From: Synechocystis sp. PCC 7338
Lineage (GTDB): Bacteria > Cyanobacteriota > Cyanobacteriia > Cyanobacteriales > Microcystaceae
Direction of reading: 5' to 3'
NCBI RefSeq assembly: GCF_018282115.1
Contig: NZ_CP054306.1
Location: 1,845,488-1,909,487, forward strand
DNA: 64,000 nucleotides
Position numbers and translations under genes: made by a program. The notes below the pieces were generated by a model, which worked only from the letters and a program-made list of their open reading frames with translations, was not told where the DNA came from and did not search any database. This document shows, piece after piece, positions 26,379-38,946 of the stretch; position 1 is the stretch's first letter; each line of letters begins with the position of its first letter.

Positions 26379-28058
26379 GTGTTTAATTTTTTGACCACTT
26401 CCCCTGCCTCGCCCAAAATATCCCTCAATATTTGGGTTCTGGTCAGTTTGCTGATCGCCGCTTGGATTGCGGTGCCAGTGATTTTCGTTTTCCTGGGCAT
26501 TTTTTCCTGGCAGGGAGAAATTTTTACTCATCTCTGGGAAACGGTCCTGGGGGAATATATTCGTAATTCCCTGGCTCTGATGGTGGGGGTAGGGACAGGG
26601 GTTTTTGTTTTGGGAGTAGGAACAGCCTGGCTAGTTACTATGTGTCGTTTTCCCGGTGGCCGCTGGCTGGAATGGTCTTTGCTATTGCCTTTGTCTGCCC
26701 CGGCTTATTTGTTGGCCTACGGCTATAGCAATCTCTTGGACTATTACGGCCCTGTGCAGACCCTAATGCGGGCCATTTTCGGTTGGGATTCGGCCCTTGA
26801 TTATTGGTTTCCCAATATCCGTTCCCTCTGGGGGGCGATCGCCATTTTGGCCTTGGTGTCCTATCCCTATGTTTATCTTTTGGCCCGCCTTGCCTTTTTG
26901 GAACAGGGAATTTGTACCCTAGAAGCTAGTCGTTCCTTGGGTTGTAATCCCTGGCAAAGTTTTATTCGAGTTGCTTTGCCCCTGGCTCGACCGGCGATCG
27001 CCGCTGGTTTAGCTTTGGTGATGATGGAAACTTTGAATGATTTCGGCACAGTGCAATATTTTGGCGTTAATACCTTCACCACGGGCATTTATTCCACTTG
27101 GTTTGGCTTTGGCGAAAGACAAGGGGCCACCCAACTGGCCGCCTTTTTAATGATTTTTGTCTTCCTGTTGGTGGTTCTGGAGCGTTGCTCCCGCCGCCAG
27201 GCCAAGTTCTATCAATCCAGTAGTCCCAAACAAAATTTACCCCGTTACCAACTCCGGGGCTTAAGGGCGATCGGAGCCTTAGCTTTCTGTCTTTTTCCTT
27301 TCCTCCTAGGCTTTTTGGTGCCCGCCAGTTATCTTCTATACCTCGCCGTTTCCTATGCCCAGGAAGTTAATAACAATAACTTTTTCCAGTTAGCTTCCCA
27401 CAGCTTAATTCTCTCGTTCCTCACCGCGGCGATCGCCTTAGTAATTGGTTTAATTCTCGTCTATGGCCAACGGTTGAGCCGTCAACCCCTGACCTCCTTT
27501 GCCGTTAAGGTCACTTCCATGGGATATGCCATTCCCGGTTCCGTCATTGCAGTGGGGGTGCTGATTCCGGCGGGTAACTTTGACAATTGGCTAGCGGGCT
27601 GGTGGGAAAGGATTTGGGGCGTAAACATTGGTCTCCTCCTGAGTGGCACCATTGCAGTTTTAGTCTATGCCTACCTTGTGCGCTTTCTGGCGGTGGCCAT
27701 AGGTTCCCTGGAAGGTAGTTTGGGCAAAATCAAACCAACTTTGGATGATGCGGCCCGTAGTTTGGGTAAAACCCCTAGCCAAATTCTCTGGCAAGTACAC
27801 ACCCCCCTCATGACCGGCGGCTTGCTCACCGCAGTGATGTTGGTATTTGTGGACGTAATGAAGGAATTGCCCGCTACTTTGGTAATTCGCCCTTTTAACT
27901 TTGATACCCTCGCGATCCGGGTTTACCAATATGCCTCCGATGAAAGGCTCATTGAAGCCGCCGCTCCTGCCCTAACCATTATTCTGGCGGGGATGTTGCC
28001 GGTGATTTTCCTCAGTGTGCAAATTGCCCGTTCCCGCCCCAACGAGGGACAAATTTGA
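26379..28058 (+). CDS. futB: Iron(III) ABC transporter permease
   Basis: The 559-residue inner-membrane protein is a duplicated ABC permease with about twelve membrane segments. Two EAA loops that contact the ATPase are visible: EASRSLGCNPWQSFIRVALPLARPAI in two overlapping parts in the first half, and DAARSLGKTPSQILWQV in the second. This fused two-domain form is the SfuB/FbpB type of ferric iron permeases, and in Synechocystis the orthologue is FutB, which works with FutA1/FutA2 binding proteins and FutC. Neither of those partners is in this window. The start at GTG 26379 is chosen because it gives VFNFLTT directly before the hydrophobic N-terminus. Confidence 0.88.
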   Translation: MFNFLTTSPASPKISLNIWVLVSLLIAAWIAVPVIFVFLGIFSWQGEIFTHLWETVLGEYIRNSLALMVGVGTGVFVLGVGTAWLVTMCRFPGGRWLEWSLLLPLSAPAYLLAYGYSNLLDYYGPVQTLMRAIFGWDSALDYWFPNIRSLWGAIAILALVSYPYVYLLARLAFLEQGICTLEASRSLGCNPWQSFIRVALPLARPAIAAGLALVMMETLNDFGTVQYFGVNTFTTGIYSTWFGFGERQGATQLAAFLMIFVFLLVVLERCSRRQAKFYQSSSPKQNLPRYQLRGLRAIGALAFCLFPFLLGFLVPASYLLYLAVSYAQEVNNNNFFQLASHSLILSFLTAAIALVIGLILVYGQRLSRQPLTSFAVKVTSMGYAIPGSVIAVGVLIPAGNFDNWLAGWWERIWGVNIGLLLSGTIAVLVYAYLVRFLAVAIGSLEGSLGKIKPTLDDAARSLGKTPSQILWQVHTPLMTGGLLTAVMLVFVDVMKELPATLVIRPFNFDTLAIRVYQYASDERLIEAAAPALTIILAGMLPVIFLSVQIARSRPNEGQI

Positions 28059-28101
28059 CGGATAATTTGTCTCAATTCCTTTTAATTTCAACTTTTTGGC
28101 T

Positions 28102-28575
28102 ATGAAATTATTATTTGTTTGTTTGGGAAATATTTGCCGATCGCCAGCGGCGGAAAATATCATGAACGCCCAGATTGACCAAGCAGGCTTAGGGGCAAAA
28201 ATTGTTTGTGATTCTGCGGGCACGTCCAGCTACCATGTGGGGGACTCACCCGATCTTCGCATGACAGAAAGTTTAAAAAAACGAGGTTATCGGGTACAGG
28301 GGAGAGCTAGACAGTTTTTTCCAGAAGATTTTGCCGAATTTGACTTGATTTTAGCCATGGATCGGGATAATTATCGTAATATTCTGGCCCAAGACCGTCA
28401 GGGGAAATATCAAAATAAGGTAAAAATGATCTGTGACTATGCCGAAAACTTTGCTGACCGGGAAGTTCCCGACCCCTATTACGGCGGGCAAGCCGGTTTT
28501 GAGCATGTGATTGATTTGCTAGAAGATGCCTGTGATAATTTGCTCACCAGCTTGGATAAGGAGTTGGTCAATTAA
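28102..28575 (+). CDS. Low-molecular-weight protein-tyrosine phosphatase
   Basis: About 157 residues. The P-loop CLGNICRS (C7, R13) follows directly after the first strand (MKLLFVCLGN), and the general acid aspartate lies in VPDPYYGG near the end, as in all LMW-PTPs and arsenate reductases of this fold. Synechocystis is known to carry one such enzyme (SynPTP). TTG 28096 would add two residues; ATG 28102 matches the family start. It follows futB by 43 bases. Confidence 0.93.
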   Translation: MKLLFVCLGNICRSPAAENIMNAQIDQAGLGAKIVCDSAGTSSYHVGDSPDLRMTESLKKRGYRVQGRARQFFPEDFAEFDLILAMDRDNYRNILAQDRQGKYQNKVKMICDYAENFADREVPDPYYGGQAGFEHVIDLLEDACDNLLTSLDKELVN

Positions 28576-28721
28576 CTCCCATCCCATAGCTCATTCGGTT
28601 ACAGGGTTTCCCTTGGTTGGTCTGGGAGAATTGGAGGCCCATTCAGGTATGGCGAACTCGTTCTGGCATTGCTCCCATGGGGGTAAAATTAGCAAGCTTT
28701 TCCCAATTTTTCATTAATGGC

Positions 28722-29642
28722 ATGAGTTCTCCCTCTCCCACACACCGCGAGGTCATTGGCATTGACATTGGTGGTTCCTCCATTAAGTTTGGCCGTTTCC
28801 TGAGCAATGGAGATTGCACCGAGTCCTTGGTTTTGCCCACTCCCCAACCGGCTTTGCCCAAGGCAGTCTATGCCCAGTTAGCCCATGGCATTGACCTATT
28901 GAAAAATTCAGCTTGTGTGGCGATCGGTGTTGGCATGCCGGGACCGGCGGATGCGGCAGGACGGGTGGCCCAGTTAGCGATTAATTTACCCCAGTGGCAC
29001 GACATTCCCTTGGCGGATTGGTTGGAAAACCATGGACAGTTACCGACAGTGTTGGAGAATGATGCCAATTGTGCTGGTTTGGGGGAAGCTTGGCTGGGAG
29101 CGGGAAGGAATTACCGCAATTTTATTTTGCTTACCCTGGGCACAGGGGTGGGGGGAGCGGTGTTTTTGAATGGCAAATTGTTTACGGGCCCCCAAGGAGC
29201 AGGGGGAGAATTGGGACTAATTTCCATTGAAACAGAGGGCTATCCTTGTAACAGTGGTAATCGAGGTTCTTTAGAGCAACATGCTTCGGCCCAAACCCTA
29301 CGGCGGGAAATGAATCTGACGGGCCTAGAGTTGGCCCAATTGGCCGCCAAGGGAGATGCGGAGGCGATCGCCTATTGGGAGAAGTTTGGCCAACGGTTGG
29401 GCATGGGGATTGCGAACCTGGTCTATGTCCTAACCCCGGAGGCGGTAATTATTGGCGGGGGTCTGAGCGCTAGCTCCAGTTACTTTTTTCCCTCCATGAC
29501 ATCGGAAATTGAGGAAAGGGTGCTTTTCCCTTCCCGCCGGGGCTTAAAAATTTTGGTGGCCCAACTGGGGAACAGGGCTGGCATGATCGGTGCGGCTCGC
29601 CTAGCCTGGCAAAAGTTGGTTTACCGCACTGACGGTCCTTGA
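28722..29642 (+). CDS. glk: ROK-family glucokinase
   Basis: The protein (306 residues from ATG 28722) phosphorylates glucose. The phosphate-binding IGIDIGGSSIKFG, NDANCAGLGEAWLGAG with the catalytic Asp, LTLGTGVGGAVF and a late IIGGGLSASSS are seen. The region that in many ROK proteins carries a zinc-binding CxCGxxGC reads GYPCNSGNRGSLEQH, so only one of those cysteines remains; some polyphosphate-type glucokinases also lack the full set. The frame is open to 28617, but the extra residues do not look protein-like. The choice of phosphate donor cannot be told from sequence. Confidence 0.9.
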   Translation: MSSPSPTHREVIGIDIGGSSIKFGRFLSNGDCTESLVLPTPQPALPKAVYAQLAHGIDLLKNSACVAIGVGMPGPADAAGRVAQLAINLPQWHDIPLADWLENHGQLPTVLENDANCAGLGEAWLGAGRNYRNFILLTLGTGVGGAVFLNGKLFTGPQGAGGELGLISIETEGYPCNSGNRGSLEQHASAQTLRREMNLTGLELAQLAAKGDAEAIAYWEKFGQRLGMGIANLVYVLTPEAVIIGGGLSASSSYFFPSMTSEIEERVLFPSRRGLKILVAQLGNRAGMIGAARLAWQKLVYRTDGP

Positions 29643-29655
29643 GCTATATAAGAAC

Positions 29656-30240
29656 CTAACGACCACGACTTTTCGATTTCTGCTTACGGATTGCAATCCA
29701 AGTGAAGCTCCTCAAGCCAAAGACATAGGCCGTTAAGCCCACTCCAGCGCCCGCCACCAAGGAGCCCACCAAAAGGGCGATCGCCGCATCGCCGCCATAC
29801 TTCAACAATTCCGTTGACTGCCAGTCCAACTCATTGAAGGGGACCCCCTCCCGTTGCAACAGCAAAAGCCCGAGGCGGTAGTTAAACCAGTAGATAGGTA
29901 CGTAGGTAAAAGGATTGCTAATCCAAGTGGCCCCCGCCGCCACAATCTTATTACCCCTTAGAGGAATGGCCAACACCAAGGCGATTGCCGTTTGCAAACC
30001 AAAAAATGGAAACATCCCGGCAAAGGAACCCACGGCCAAACCCCGGGCCAGGGCATGGGGGGTACTCTGCAGTCGTAATAACTTGACGTATAGATAGCGG
30101 ATTTGTCGTTGCCACAGGCGCCAGTGGCCGGCTTTACGGGGGGGAGTCAAGTTAACCAAGGTGCTTGAGGGGGAGGATAAGGAGTGGGGAAGATTATCAG
30201 TTATTTTAACCAAGATGTTGCGAAATTCCCCATCATCCAA
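29656..30240 (-). CDS. DUF2062 membrane protein
   Basis: About 194 residues. The conserved DUF2062 core is clear: STPHALARGLAVGSFAGMFPFFGLQT, NKIVAAGATWISNPFTYVPIYW, then two more hydrophobic helices and a basic C-terminus (RKQKSKSRGR). It is a small polytopic inner-membrane protein of unknown role, sometimes fused to glycosyltransferases elsewhere. The start is uncertain: TTG at 30240 opens the frame and no ATG lies upstream of the conserved part. It converges on glk with a 13-base gap. Confidence 0.85.
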   Translation of the reverse strand: MDDGEFRNILVKITDNLPHSLSSPSSTLVNLTPPRKAGHWRLWQRQIRYLYVKLLRLQSTPHALARGLAVGSFAGMFPFFGLQTAIALVLAIPLRGNKIVAAGATWISNPFTYVPIYWFNYRLGLLLLQREGVPFNELDWQSTELLKYGGDAAIALLVGSLVAGAGVGLTAYVFGLRSFTWIAIRKQKSKSRGR

Positions 30241-30277
30241 CCGGGTCGGGGCAGAGATTCAATCTTTAATTTCCCGA

Positions 30278-30865
30278 CTAATCAACGCCGTAACGCCATT
30301 GACTAAGCTTTTCCCGCACCGATGGGTCTAATTTATGCACCCAACCCCGTTGCTTTTCCCCTAACGGTTTGCCCTTTGGCGATCGCCGTTGACTCTTTTT
30401 GCCGTAATGCTTGGCCTGTTGGCGAATTTGGGCCCGACTCTGATCCACTTCCTGGGCCAAAAGATGGGCCGACATCCATTCAGCACCGTAACCCACCACT
30501 GTTAACTGCTGGGCCCGGTCAGAAGTAGCAACAATCACCCGACCGGGATACTCATAGCTGTGACGACAATAATGGGCACAACGCTTTTCAATGAACGTGT
30601 CGGCGGTCTGGAGCCAGGCGGTGTAGTGGATGGAAAGGTGGGGGCTGAAATGCTCTTGGCTAGCAGGGCTTTGTTGGTACTGAGCATCGAAAACCACTTG
30701 GGTTTGATAGCCCTGGTGACTGCTGTAGCTGATCAGTTCATCAATCAGGGTTTGCCTGGCCATTTCCAGTCCAAAGCTTTCACGGGTTTGTTTGAGATGA
30801 TTCCACTGGCCGATGATGTTGTAGCCATCCACCAGCAGGAGTGCGTTGTAATTGAGGGGCTTCAT
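30278..30865 (-). CDS. NYN/YacP-type ribonuclease-like protein
   Basis: The 195-residue protein begins MKPLNYNALLLVDGYNIIGQWNHLK: the DGYNII motif is the signature of NYN (PIN-like) domains in the YacP/Rae1 family, whose Bacillus member cleaves mRNA on ribosomes. Acidic residues continue in VVFDAQYQQ and in the VATSDRAQQLTVVGYGAEWMSA block. The C-terminus is basic (KHYGKKSQRRSPKGK) and could bind RNA. It precedes the DUF2062 gene on the same strand by 37 bases, so the two may be cotranscribed. Confidence 0.87.
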   Translation of the reverse strand: MKPLNYNALLLVDGYNIIGQWNHLKQTRESFGLEMARQTLIDELISYSSHQGYQTQVVFDAQYQQSPASQEHFSPHLSIHYTAWLQTADTFIEKRCAHYCRHSYEYPGRVIVATSDRAQQLTVVGYGAEWMSAHLLAQEVDQSRAQIRQQAKHYGKKSQRRSPKGKPLGEKQRGWVHKLDPSVREKLSQWRYGVD

Positions 30866-31015
30866 GGTGCAAGGAGAAGGTCATATATTAAAGGAAAAAC
30901 AAAGTAATCAAAACATCAGCACCAGACCAGCCCGGCAGAGAATCCCCTGGCAATCACCGTGGCACTGTAGTTAGAAAAGCTTGAAGAATCTAGATTTTAA
31001 CAAAATTTACAAAAA

Positions 31016-31564
31016 TTAAATTTTTCTCCCAACACTGATGTGGAAATCCCCCGCAAAGGTTGGAACCGGAACAATTTCAGGTAGTTTTTCAATCACTTGA
31101 ACTTGCTTGTCACACCTATAAACCAGTATGGTTTGCTCCTTTGGATCCATAAGCCAGCCCATCTGGGTTCAATGCTCCAGACAGTACAAGATATTTTTAA
31201 TGACTCGGACTGGACTTTGGTCAGGGGAAAGAATCTCAATATTTCAATCAGGAGCCAAGTCAAACAGATCGGCAATTTCTCCCGAAGGATCACGGGGAAT
31301 CAGGTCTTGGGTAAACACGGCAATGTCCGGCACAATGGAGCGATCACCAAAGGTACAGTGCAGTTCCGAAAGGGCTAATGCCCGACGTTGGGGGATGAAA
31401 ATCTGATTTAAGCTTGCCGACAATAAGGTTTGTAGGAGACTATGCTTGCCTTTGGGTGTCGGTTTTTCTCGGACAGTACCATTGATGTATTCTTGGACTG
31501 GTTCACTCTCTGGTAATGCCATGAATTCTACTAGAGAGAATGTTTTTACTGGAGTAATAGCCAT
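31016..31564 (-). pseudogene. Uma2-family (DUF820) endonuclease-like gene with two in-frame TGA stops
   Basis: ATG 31564 begins MAITPVKTFSLVEFMALPES. The family core VPDIAVF and GEIADLFDLAPD follow, then TGA where relatives have Trp. Read through in the same frame the sequence continues NIEILSPDQSPVRVIKNILY, then CLEH, a second TGA, and TQMGWLMDPKEQTILVY, ending VGRKI at TAA 31016. No frameshift is needed; only two stop codons break an otherwise complete protein of about 182 residues. These proteins have a PD-(D/E)xK nuclease fold and occur in many paralogous copies in cyanobacteria. This copy is taken as inactive. Confidence 0.85.
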
Positions 31565-31616
31565 GGCTTGATTTCTTCAGGAAAAATGACCAACGAATCA
31601 AACACACCACCCCAAT

Positions 31617-31886
31617 CTAGGACACACTGCCCTCGCCCGGCAGTACACAGCAGTTGACATCATTCAGACAAACCTTGCCCCATTGCAGGGCCCAGCGCAC
31701 CAACTCCACCCGATTTTCCGTGTTGGTCTTGGTCAGAATATTACTGACATGGTTATCCACTGTTCTTTTGCTAATCTCCAAACGCTCTGACACCTCCTGG
31801 TTGGTCAGGCCGATCGCCACCAGGTCTAAAATTTCCAATTCACGATCCGATAGGGACGCAGGGGGTTGATAGTTCCCGGCCAGCAT
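31617..31886 (-). CDS. pedR: LuxR-type regulator PedR
   Basis: The 89-residue protein consists almost only of a GerE/LuxR helix-turn-helix: LSDRELEILDLVAIGLTNQE, then VSERLEISKRTVDNHVSNIL. It has no receiver domain. In Synechocystis 6803 a small LuxR-type protein beside psaC is PedR, which senses photosynthetic electron transport through its redox state and regulates light-responsive genes. Cysteines in the C-terminal tail (VCLNDVNCCVLP) are candidates for that switch. Its position next to psaC supports the identity. Confidence 0.88.
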   Translation of the reverse strand: MLAGNYQPPASLSDRELEILDLVAIGLTNQEVSERLEISKRTVDNHVSNILTKTNTENRVELVRWALQWGKVCLNDVNCCVLPGEGSVS

Positions 31887-31970
31887 GGGTGATTATCCTC
31901 AGGTATATTTACTCAGTCGGTAGACTATATTCTATGGTAATCCCCCCGTCAAGCCTAGCTTTAGGCAAAT

Positions 31971-31996
31971 AAAAAAGAAGACCCCAGGGGCCTTCC
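31971..31996 (-). terminator. Terminator of psaC
   Basis: On the minus strand GAAGGCCCC and GGGGTCTTC form a stem with a two-base loop, followed by TTTTTT. It lies about 70 bases downstream of the psaC stop and upstream of pedR, so the two genes are probably separate transcripts. Confidence 0.8.
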
Positions 31997-32067
31997 CAGC
32001 TCAGAAGCTGTCAAATTTCGATCAAAAGTTGGAATAATGGCGGGGCTAGTTACCAGACCGAAACGAT

Positions 32068-32681
<614 letters not shown>

Positions 32682-34259
32682 ATGAGCACTTTTCCCTGGC
32701 TGACCACGATCATCCTTTTGCCGATTGTGGCGGCTTTATTCATTCCCATTATCCCTGACAAGGACGGTAAAACCGTTAGATGGTATTCCCTGACGGTGGG
32801 GCTGGTTGATTTCGCCCTCATCGTTTATGCCTTCTACAGCGGTTTTGACCTGAGCGAACCGGGATTGCAATTGGTGGAAAGCTACACTTGGTTACCCCAG
32901 ATTGATCTCAAATGGTCGGTGGGGGCCGATGGCCTGTCCATGCCCTTGATTATTCTCACCGGTTTTATTACTACCTTGGCCACCATGGCCGCTTGGCCGG
33001 TCACCTTAAAGCCCAAATTCTTTTATTTCCTCATGCTATTGATGTATGGGGGACAAATTGCGGTGTTTGCGGTGCAGGATATTTTGCTCTTTTTCCTAGT
33101 GTGGGAATTGGAGTTAGTGCCGGTGTACCTGATTCTCTCCATTTGGGGAGGCAAAAAACGTCTCTACGCAGCCACCAAGTTTATTCTCTACACGGCGGGG
33201 GGGTCTTTATTCATCCTGTTGGCAGGACTGACCCTGGCTTTTTACGGCGATGTCAATACCTTTGATATGTCGGCGATCGCCGCTAAGGACATTCCCGTTA
33301 ACCTGCAATTGTTGTTATACGCTGGCTTTCTGATTGCCTACGGGGTTAAGTTACCGATTTTTCCCCTCCATACCTGGTTGCCCGATGCCCATGGGGAGGC
33401 CACCGCTCCGGCCCACATGTTGCTGGCGGGCATTCTGCTGAAAATGGGGGGTTATGCCCTCCTGCGGATGAATGTGGGGATGTTGCCCGATGCCCATGCG
33501 GTATTTGCGCCGGTGTTGGTGATTCTGGGGGTGGTAAACATTATTTATGCCGCCTTTACTTCCTTTGCCCAACGGAACCTGAAACGAAAAATTGCCTATT
33601 CTTCCATTTCCCACATGGGTTTTGTGCTGATCGGCTTAGCATCGTTTACAGACCTGGGCATGAGTGGAGCCATGTTGCAGATGATTTCCCACGGTTTGAT
33701 CGGGGCTAGTTTGTTCTTCATGGTGGGGGCCACCTATGACCGCACCCACACCCTGATGCTGGATGAAATGGGGGGCATTGGGCAAAAAATGAAAAAGGGT
33801 TTTGCCATGTGGACAGCCTGTTCCCTTGCTTCCCTAGCTCTACCGGGGATGAGTGGCTTTGTGGCGGAATTGATGGTGTTTGTAGGTTTTGCCACCAGCG
33901 ATGCCTATAACTTGGTTTTTCGCACCATTGTGGTTGTGCTCATGGGAGTTGGGGTAATTTTGACCCCAATTTATCTGCTCTCCATGCTCCGGGAAATGCT
34001 CTATGGCCCTGAAAACGAGGAACTGGTCAACCATACCAATCTAGTGGATGTGGAACCGAGGGAAGTGTTTATCATTGGCTGTCTGCTCGTTCCCATCATT
34101 GGCATTGGTTTCTATCCCAAGCTCATTACCCAAATTTACGATCCCACCATTAATCAATTGGTGCAAACCGCCCGGCGATCGGTGCCGAGCTTGGTGCAGC
34201 AGGCCAGCATTTCTCCCTTGGAAGTCAACGCTTTACGGGCCCCCACCATCGGTTTTTAA
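32682..34259 (+). CDS. ndhD1: NDH-1 complex subunit NdhD1
   Basis: The 525-residue polytopic protein is the proton-pumping subunit 4 homologue of the thylakoid NDH-1 complex used in cyclic electron flow and respiration. Typical features are the conserved Glu in [18 protein letters not shown], the lysine-bearing [20 protein letters not shown] helix, and [16 protein letters not shown]. About fourteen membrane helices can be counted. In Synechocystis NdhD1 belongs to the NDH-1L form; distinction from NdhD2 rests on the psaC neighbour. It starts at ATG 32682 with a leader [14 protein letters not shown]. Confidence 0.95.
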   Translation: MSTFPWLTTIILLPIVAALFIPIIPDKDGKTVRWYSLTVGLVDFALIVYAFYSGFDLSEPGLQLVESYTWLPQIDLKWSVGADGLSMPLIILTGFITTLATMAAWPVTLKPKFFYFLMLLMYGGQIAVFAVQDILLFFLVWELELVPVYLILSIWGGKKRLYAATKFILYTAGGSLFILLAGLTLAFYGDVNTFDMSAIAAKDIPVNLQLLLYAGFLIAYGVKLPIFPLHTWLPDAHGEATAPAHMLLAGILLKMGGYALLRMNVGMLPDAHAVFAPVLVILGVVNIIYAAFTSFAQRNLKRKIAYSSISHMGFVLIGLASFTDLGMSGAMLQMISHGLIGASLFFMVGATYDRTHTLMLDEMGGIGQKMKKGFAMWTACSLASLALPGMSGFVAELMVFVGFATSDAYNLVFRTIVVVLMGVGVILTPIYLLSMLREMLYGPENEELVNHTNLVDVEPREVFIIGCLLVPIIGIGFYPKLITQIYDPTINQLVQTARRSVPSLVQQASISPLEVNALRAPTIGF

Positions 34260-34296
34260 ATCATATTGTAGAGAGCAAACGTTTGAATCACAACGT

Positions 34297-34328
34297 GGGG
34301 GAGATCTGTTTATTCTCCCCCAAATTTT
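34297..34328 (+). terminator. Terminator after ndhD1
   Basis: GGGGGAGA pairs perfectly with TCTCCCCC around a nine-base loop, followed by AAATTTTTC. It lies 38 bases after the ndhD1 stop. Confidence 0.75.
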
Positions 34329-34550
34329 TCTCACTCCCTGTTCAAAGAATTAGGTTGTTGGACGTTTTCACCTTGTGGCTATGGGGGATTTTTTTAATAT
34401 GTTTCCAGGGCCCACGTGGAAAATCACCATTACTCCTGATGCTCCGCCACTTTTTTCAGCAAGTTTGTGTTACGCTTGGCTAGAAAAATCGGTTAACGTT
34501 TCAAGACCTTTTCTAGTACTTCTAATACCCCCCAGGACAAACATAAATCC

Positions 34551-34805
34551 ATGAAAAATATCCCTGCAATGGTTGGTGGCAGCTTGATTGTTAGTTGCTT
34601 TGTACTGTTTGGTGGAGCTATGCCCACTATGGCCCAGGAAGTTGAATGTGAAGCCTATGAAGAAGATGGCGTCGGGGTTGCGGTTTGCGTTGATGACGAG
34701 GGGAATACCGCCGTTAGCGCCGTTGATGACGAAGGTAACCAGGTGACCATTGTGGAAGATGAGGAAGGCGACGAATATATGGAAATTATTGAGGTTGAAG
34801 AGTAG
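34551..34805 (+). CDS. Small, very acidic exported protein
   Basis: The 84-residue protein has a signal peptide (MKNIPAMVGGSLIVSCFVLFGG, cleavage after TMA near residue 28). The mature part of about 56 residues is dominated by Asp and Glu, with loosely repeated units VDDEGNTAVSA and VDDEGNQVTIV, and ends EEGDEYMEIIEVEE. Two cysteines remain after cleavage (VECEAYEE, AVCVDDE) and could form a disulfide. A role in binding cations in the periplasm is possible but speculative. It stands alone between ndhD1 and the convergent HAD gene. Confidence 0.65.
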   Translation: MKNIPAMVGGSLIVSCFVLFGGAMPTMAQEVECEAYEEDGVGVAVCVDDEGNTAVSAVDDEGNQVTIVEDEEGDEYMEIIEVEE

Positions 34806-34870
34806 ATTGGCCTCCGCCTATTTTGTTAACGGCAATGGGTAGGAAGACCCGCTGATTGCGGCAGGGTAGT

Positions 34871-35662
34871 TCACACTTGCCATTGGCCAAAGGGGCAGGA
34901 CAATTGCCGTAGGGATAGTAGATGAAAACGCTGGTTATTTTTGGCGGATTCCCTGGCAGTGCTGGTGTTATAACCCCAATCCGCCAGGAATAAATTGCTT
35001 TGTCCCAAGACAGGTTGGTCAGCAACGGTTTGTAGAGTGGTTAACATATCCTCCACAAACCAGAGTTGGTCACTGGAATAATTGTGTTTGACCAGTAGTT
35101 GTTGCAGAGTCTTATATTTGGGCTGTTTAATTTCCTTGCCGATAATTTGACCAAGGGGAAAATTCACCTTTTGGTTTTGGAGTAACTGTTGCACAAAGCG
35201 GCCTTCCTTGGTGGTGACAATATAAAGCCATTGGGGGTAAGGGGATTGGAGCCAATGGTTTAATTGCCCAATTACCCCCGGATAAAAACGATGCAGCTCC
35301 AACCAATAAGCCAAATCATTGTTAATGTAATTGTCCCGCACCTGGTCTAGGGCTAGAGCTAGTTGGGATTTGCCAATTTTTTCTTGATCTTGTAGCGTCT
35401 GAGCAACGGTGGGCCATGCTTTCTCAATAGTTCCGGGGTCTACGCTCGTAGCCAAAGCTTGCAGTAATAGGGGCATTTCCCACCCTGTTTCGATCACCGG
35501 TCTGAGACGATAAAAGTTATCCCTTTGGAGATCGAGCTTTTCTGGCGGTAGATTTGGCCAGATTTGTCGACAAACCTGACGACTAGTTTGAAAATATTCC
35601 TGCAAACCGTCACAGATGACACCGTCAAAATCTAGGACTAGCAAATGGGGAAATTTTTCCAT
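34871..35662 (-). CDS. HAD-superfamily hydrolase
   Basis: The 263-residue protein begins MEKFPHLLVLDFDGVICDGLQEYF: DFDGVICDG is HAD motif I with the nucleophile aspartate. Motif II is in YIVTTKEGRF, motif III lysine around KEIKQPKYKTL, and motif IV is replaced by LWFVEDMLTTLQTV (E-D). A helical cap of about 120 residues lies between motifs I and II. It is a soluble phosphatase-like enzyme of unknown substrate. The start at ATG 35662 is directly before motif I and leaves the family length intact. Confidence 0.85.
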   Translation of the reverse strand: MEKFPHLLVLDFDGVICDGLQEYFQTSRQVCRQIWPNLPPEKLDLQRDNFYRLRPVIETGWEMPLLLQALATSVDPGTIEKAWPTVAQTLQDQEKIGKSQLALALDQVRDNYINNDLAYWLELHRFYPGVIGQLNHWLQSPYPQWLYIVTTKEGRFVQQLLQNQKVNFPLGQIIGKEIKQPKYKTLQQLLVKHNYSSDQLWFVEDMLTTLQTVADQPVLGQSNLFLADWGYNTSTARESAKNNQRFHLLSLRQLSCPFGQWQV

Positions 35663-38681
<3,019 letters not shown>

Positions 38682-38731
38682 GGACAGATTGCTTCACCTT
38701 AGCCATCTCTGATTAGTTGATTGATTGTTCT

Positions 38732-38766
38732 AACCTAGCTAGTACTCTGCACTGGCTAGGTTTTTT
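38732..38766 (+). terminator. Terminator of apcE
   Basis: AACCTAGC pairs perfectly with GCTAGGTT around a 15-base loop and the stem runs into TTTTTT. It lies 50 bases after the apcE stop. Confidence 0.85.
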
Positions 38767-38946
38767 GTTGGGGAGGATTGGGCGGTCCGATTTTCATCCT
38801 GGAGCATGAAGCACTGAATTGACCAAGGGGACAAAATAGCCAAAGGCTGACAAAGACTTCCCAAAAGTAAATTGTATGGACAGTTCTATTGGTTATGCTG
38901 TGAGGGATGGTAATGATTATTGGTCGCTTTTGACCCTCCCCTTGCT

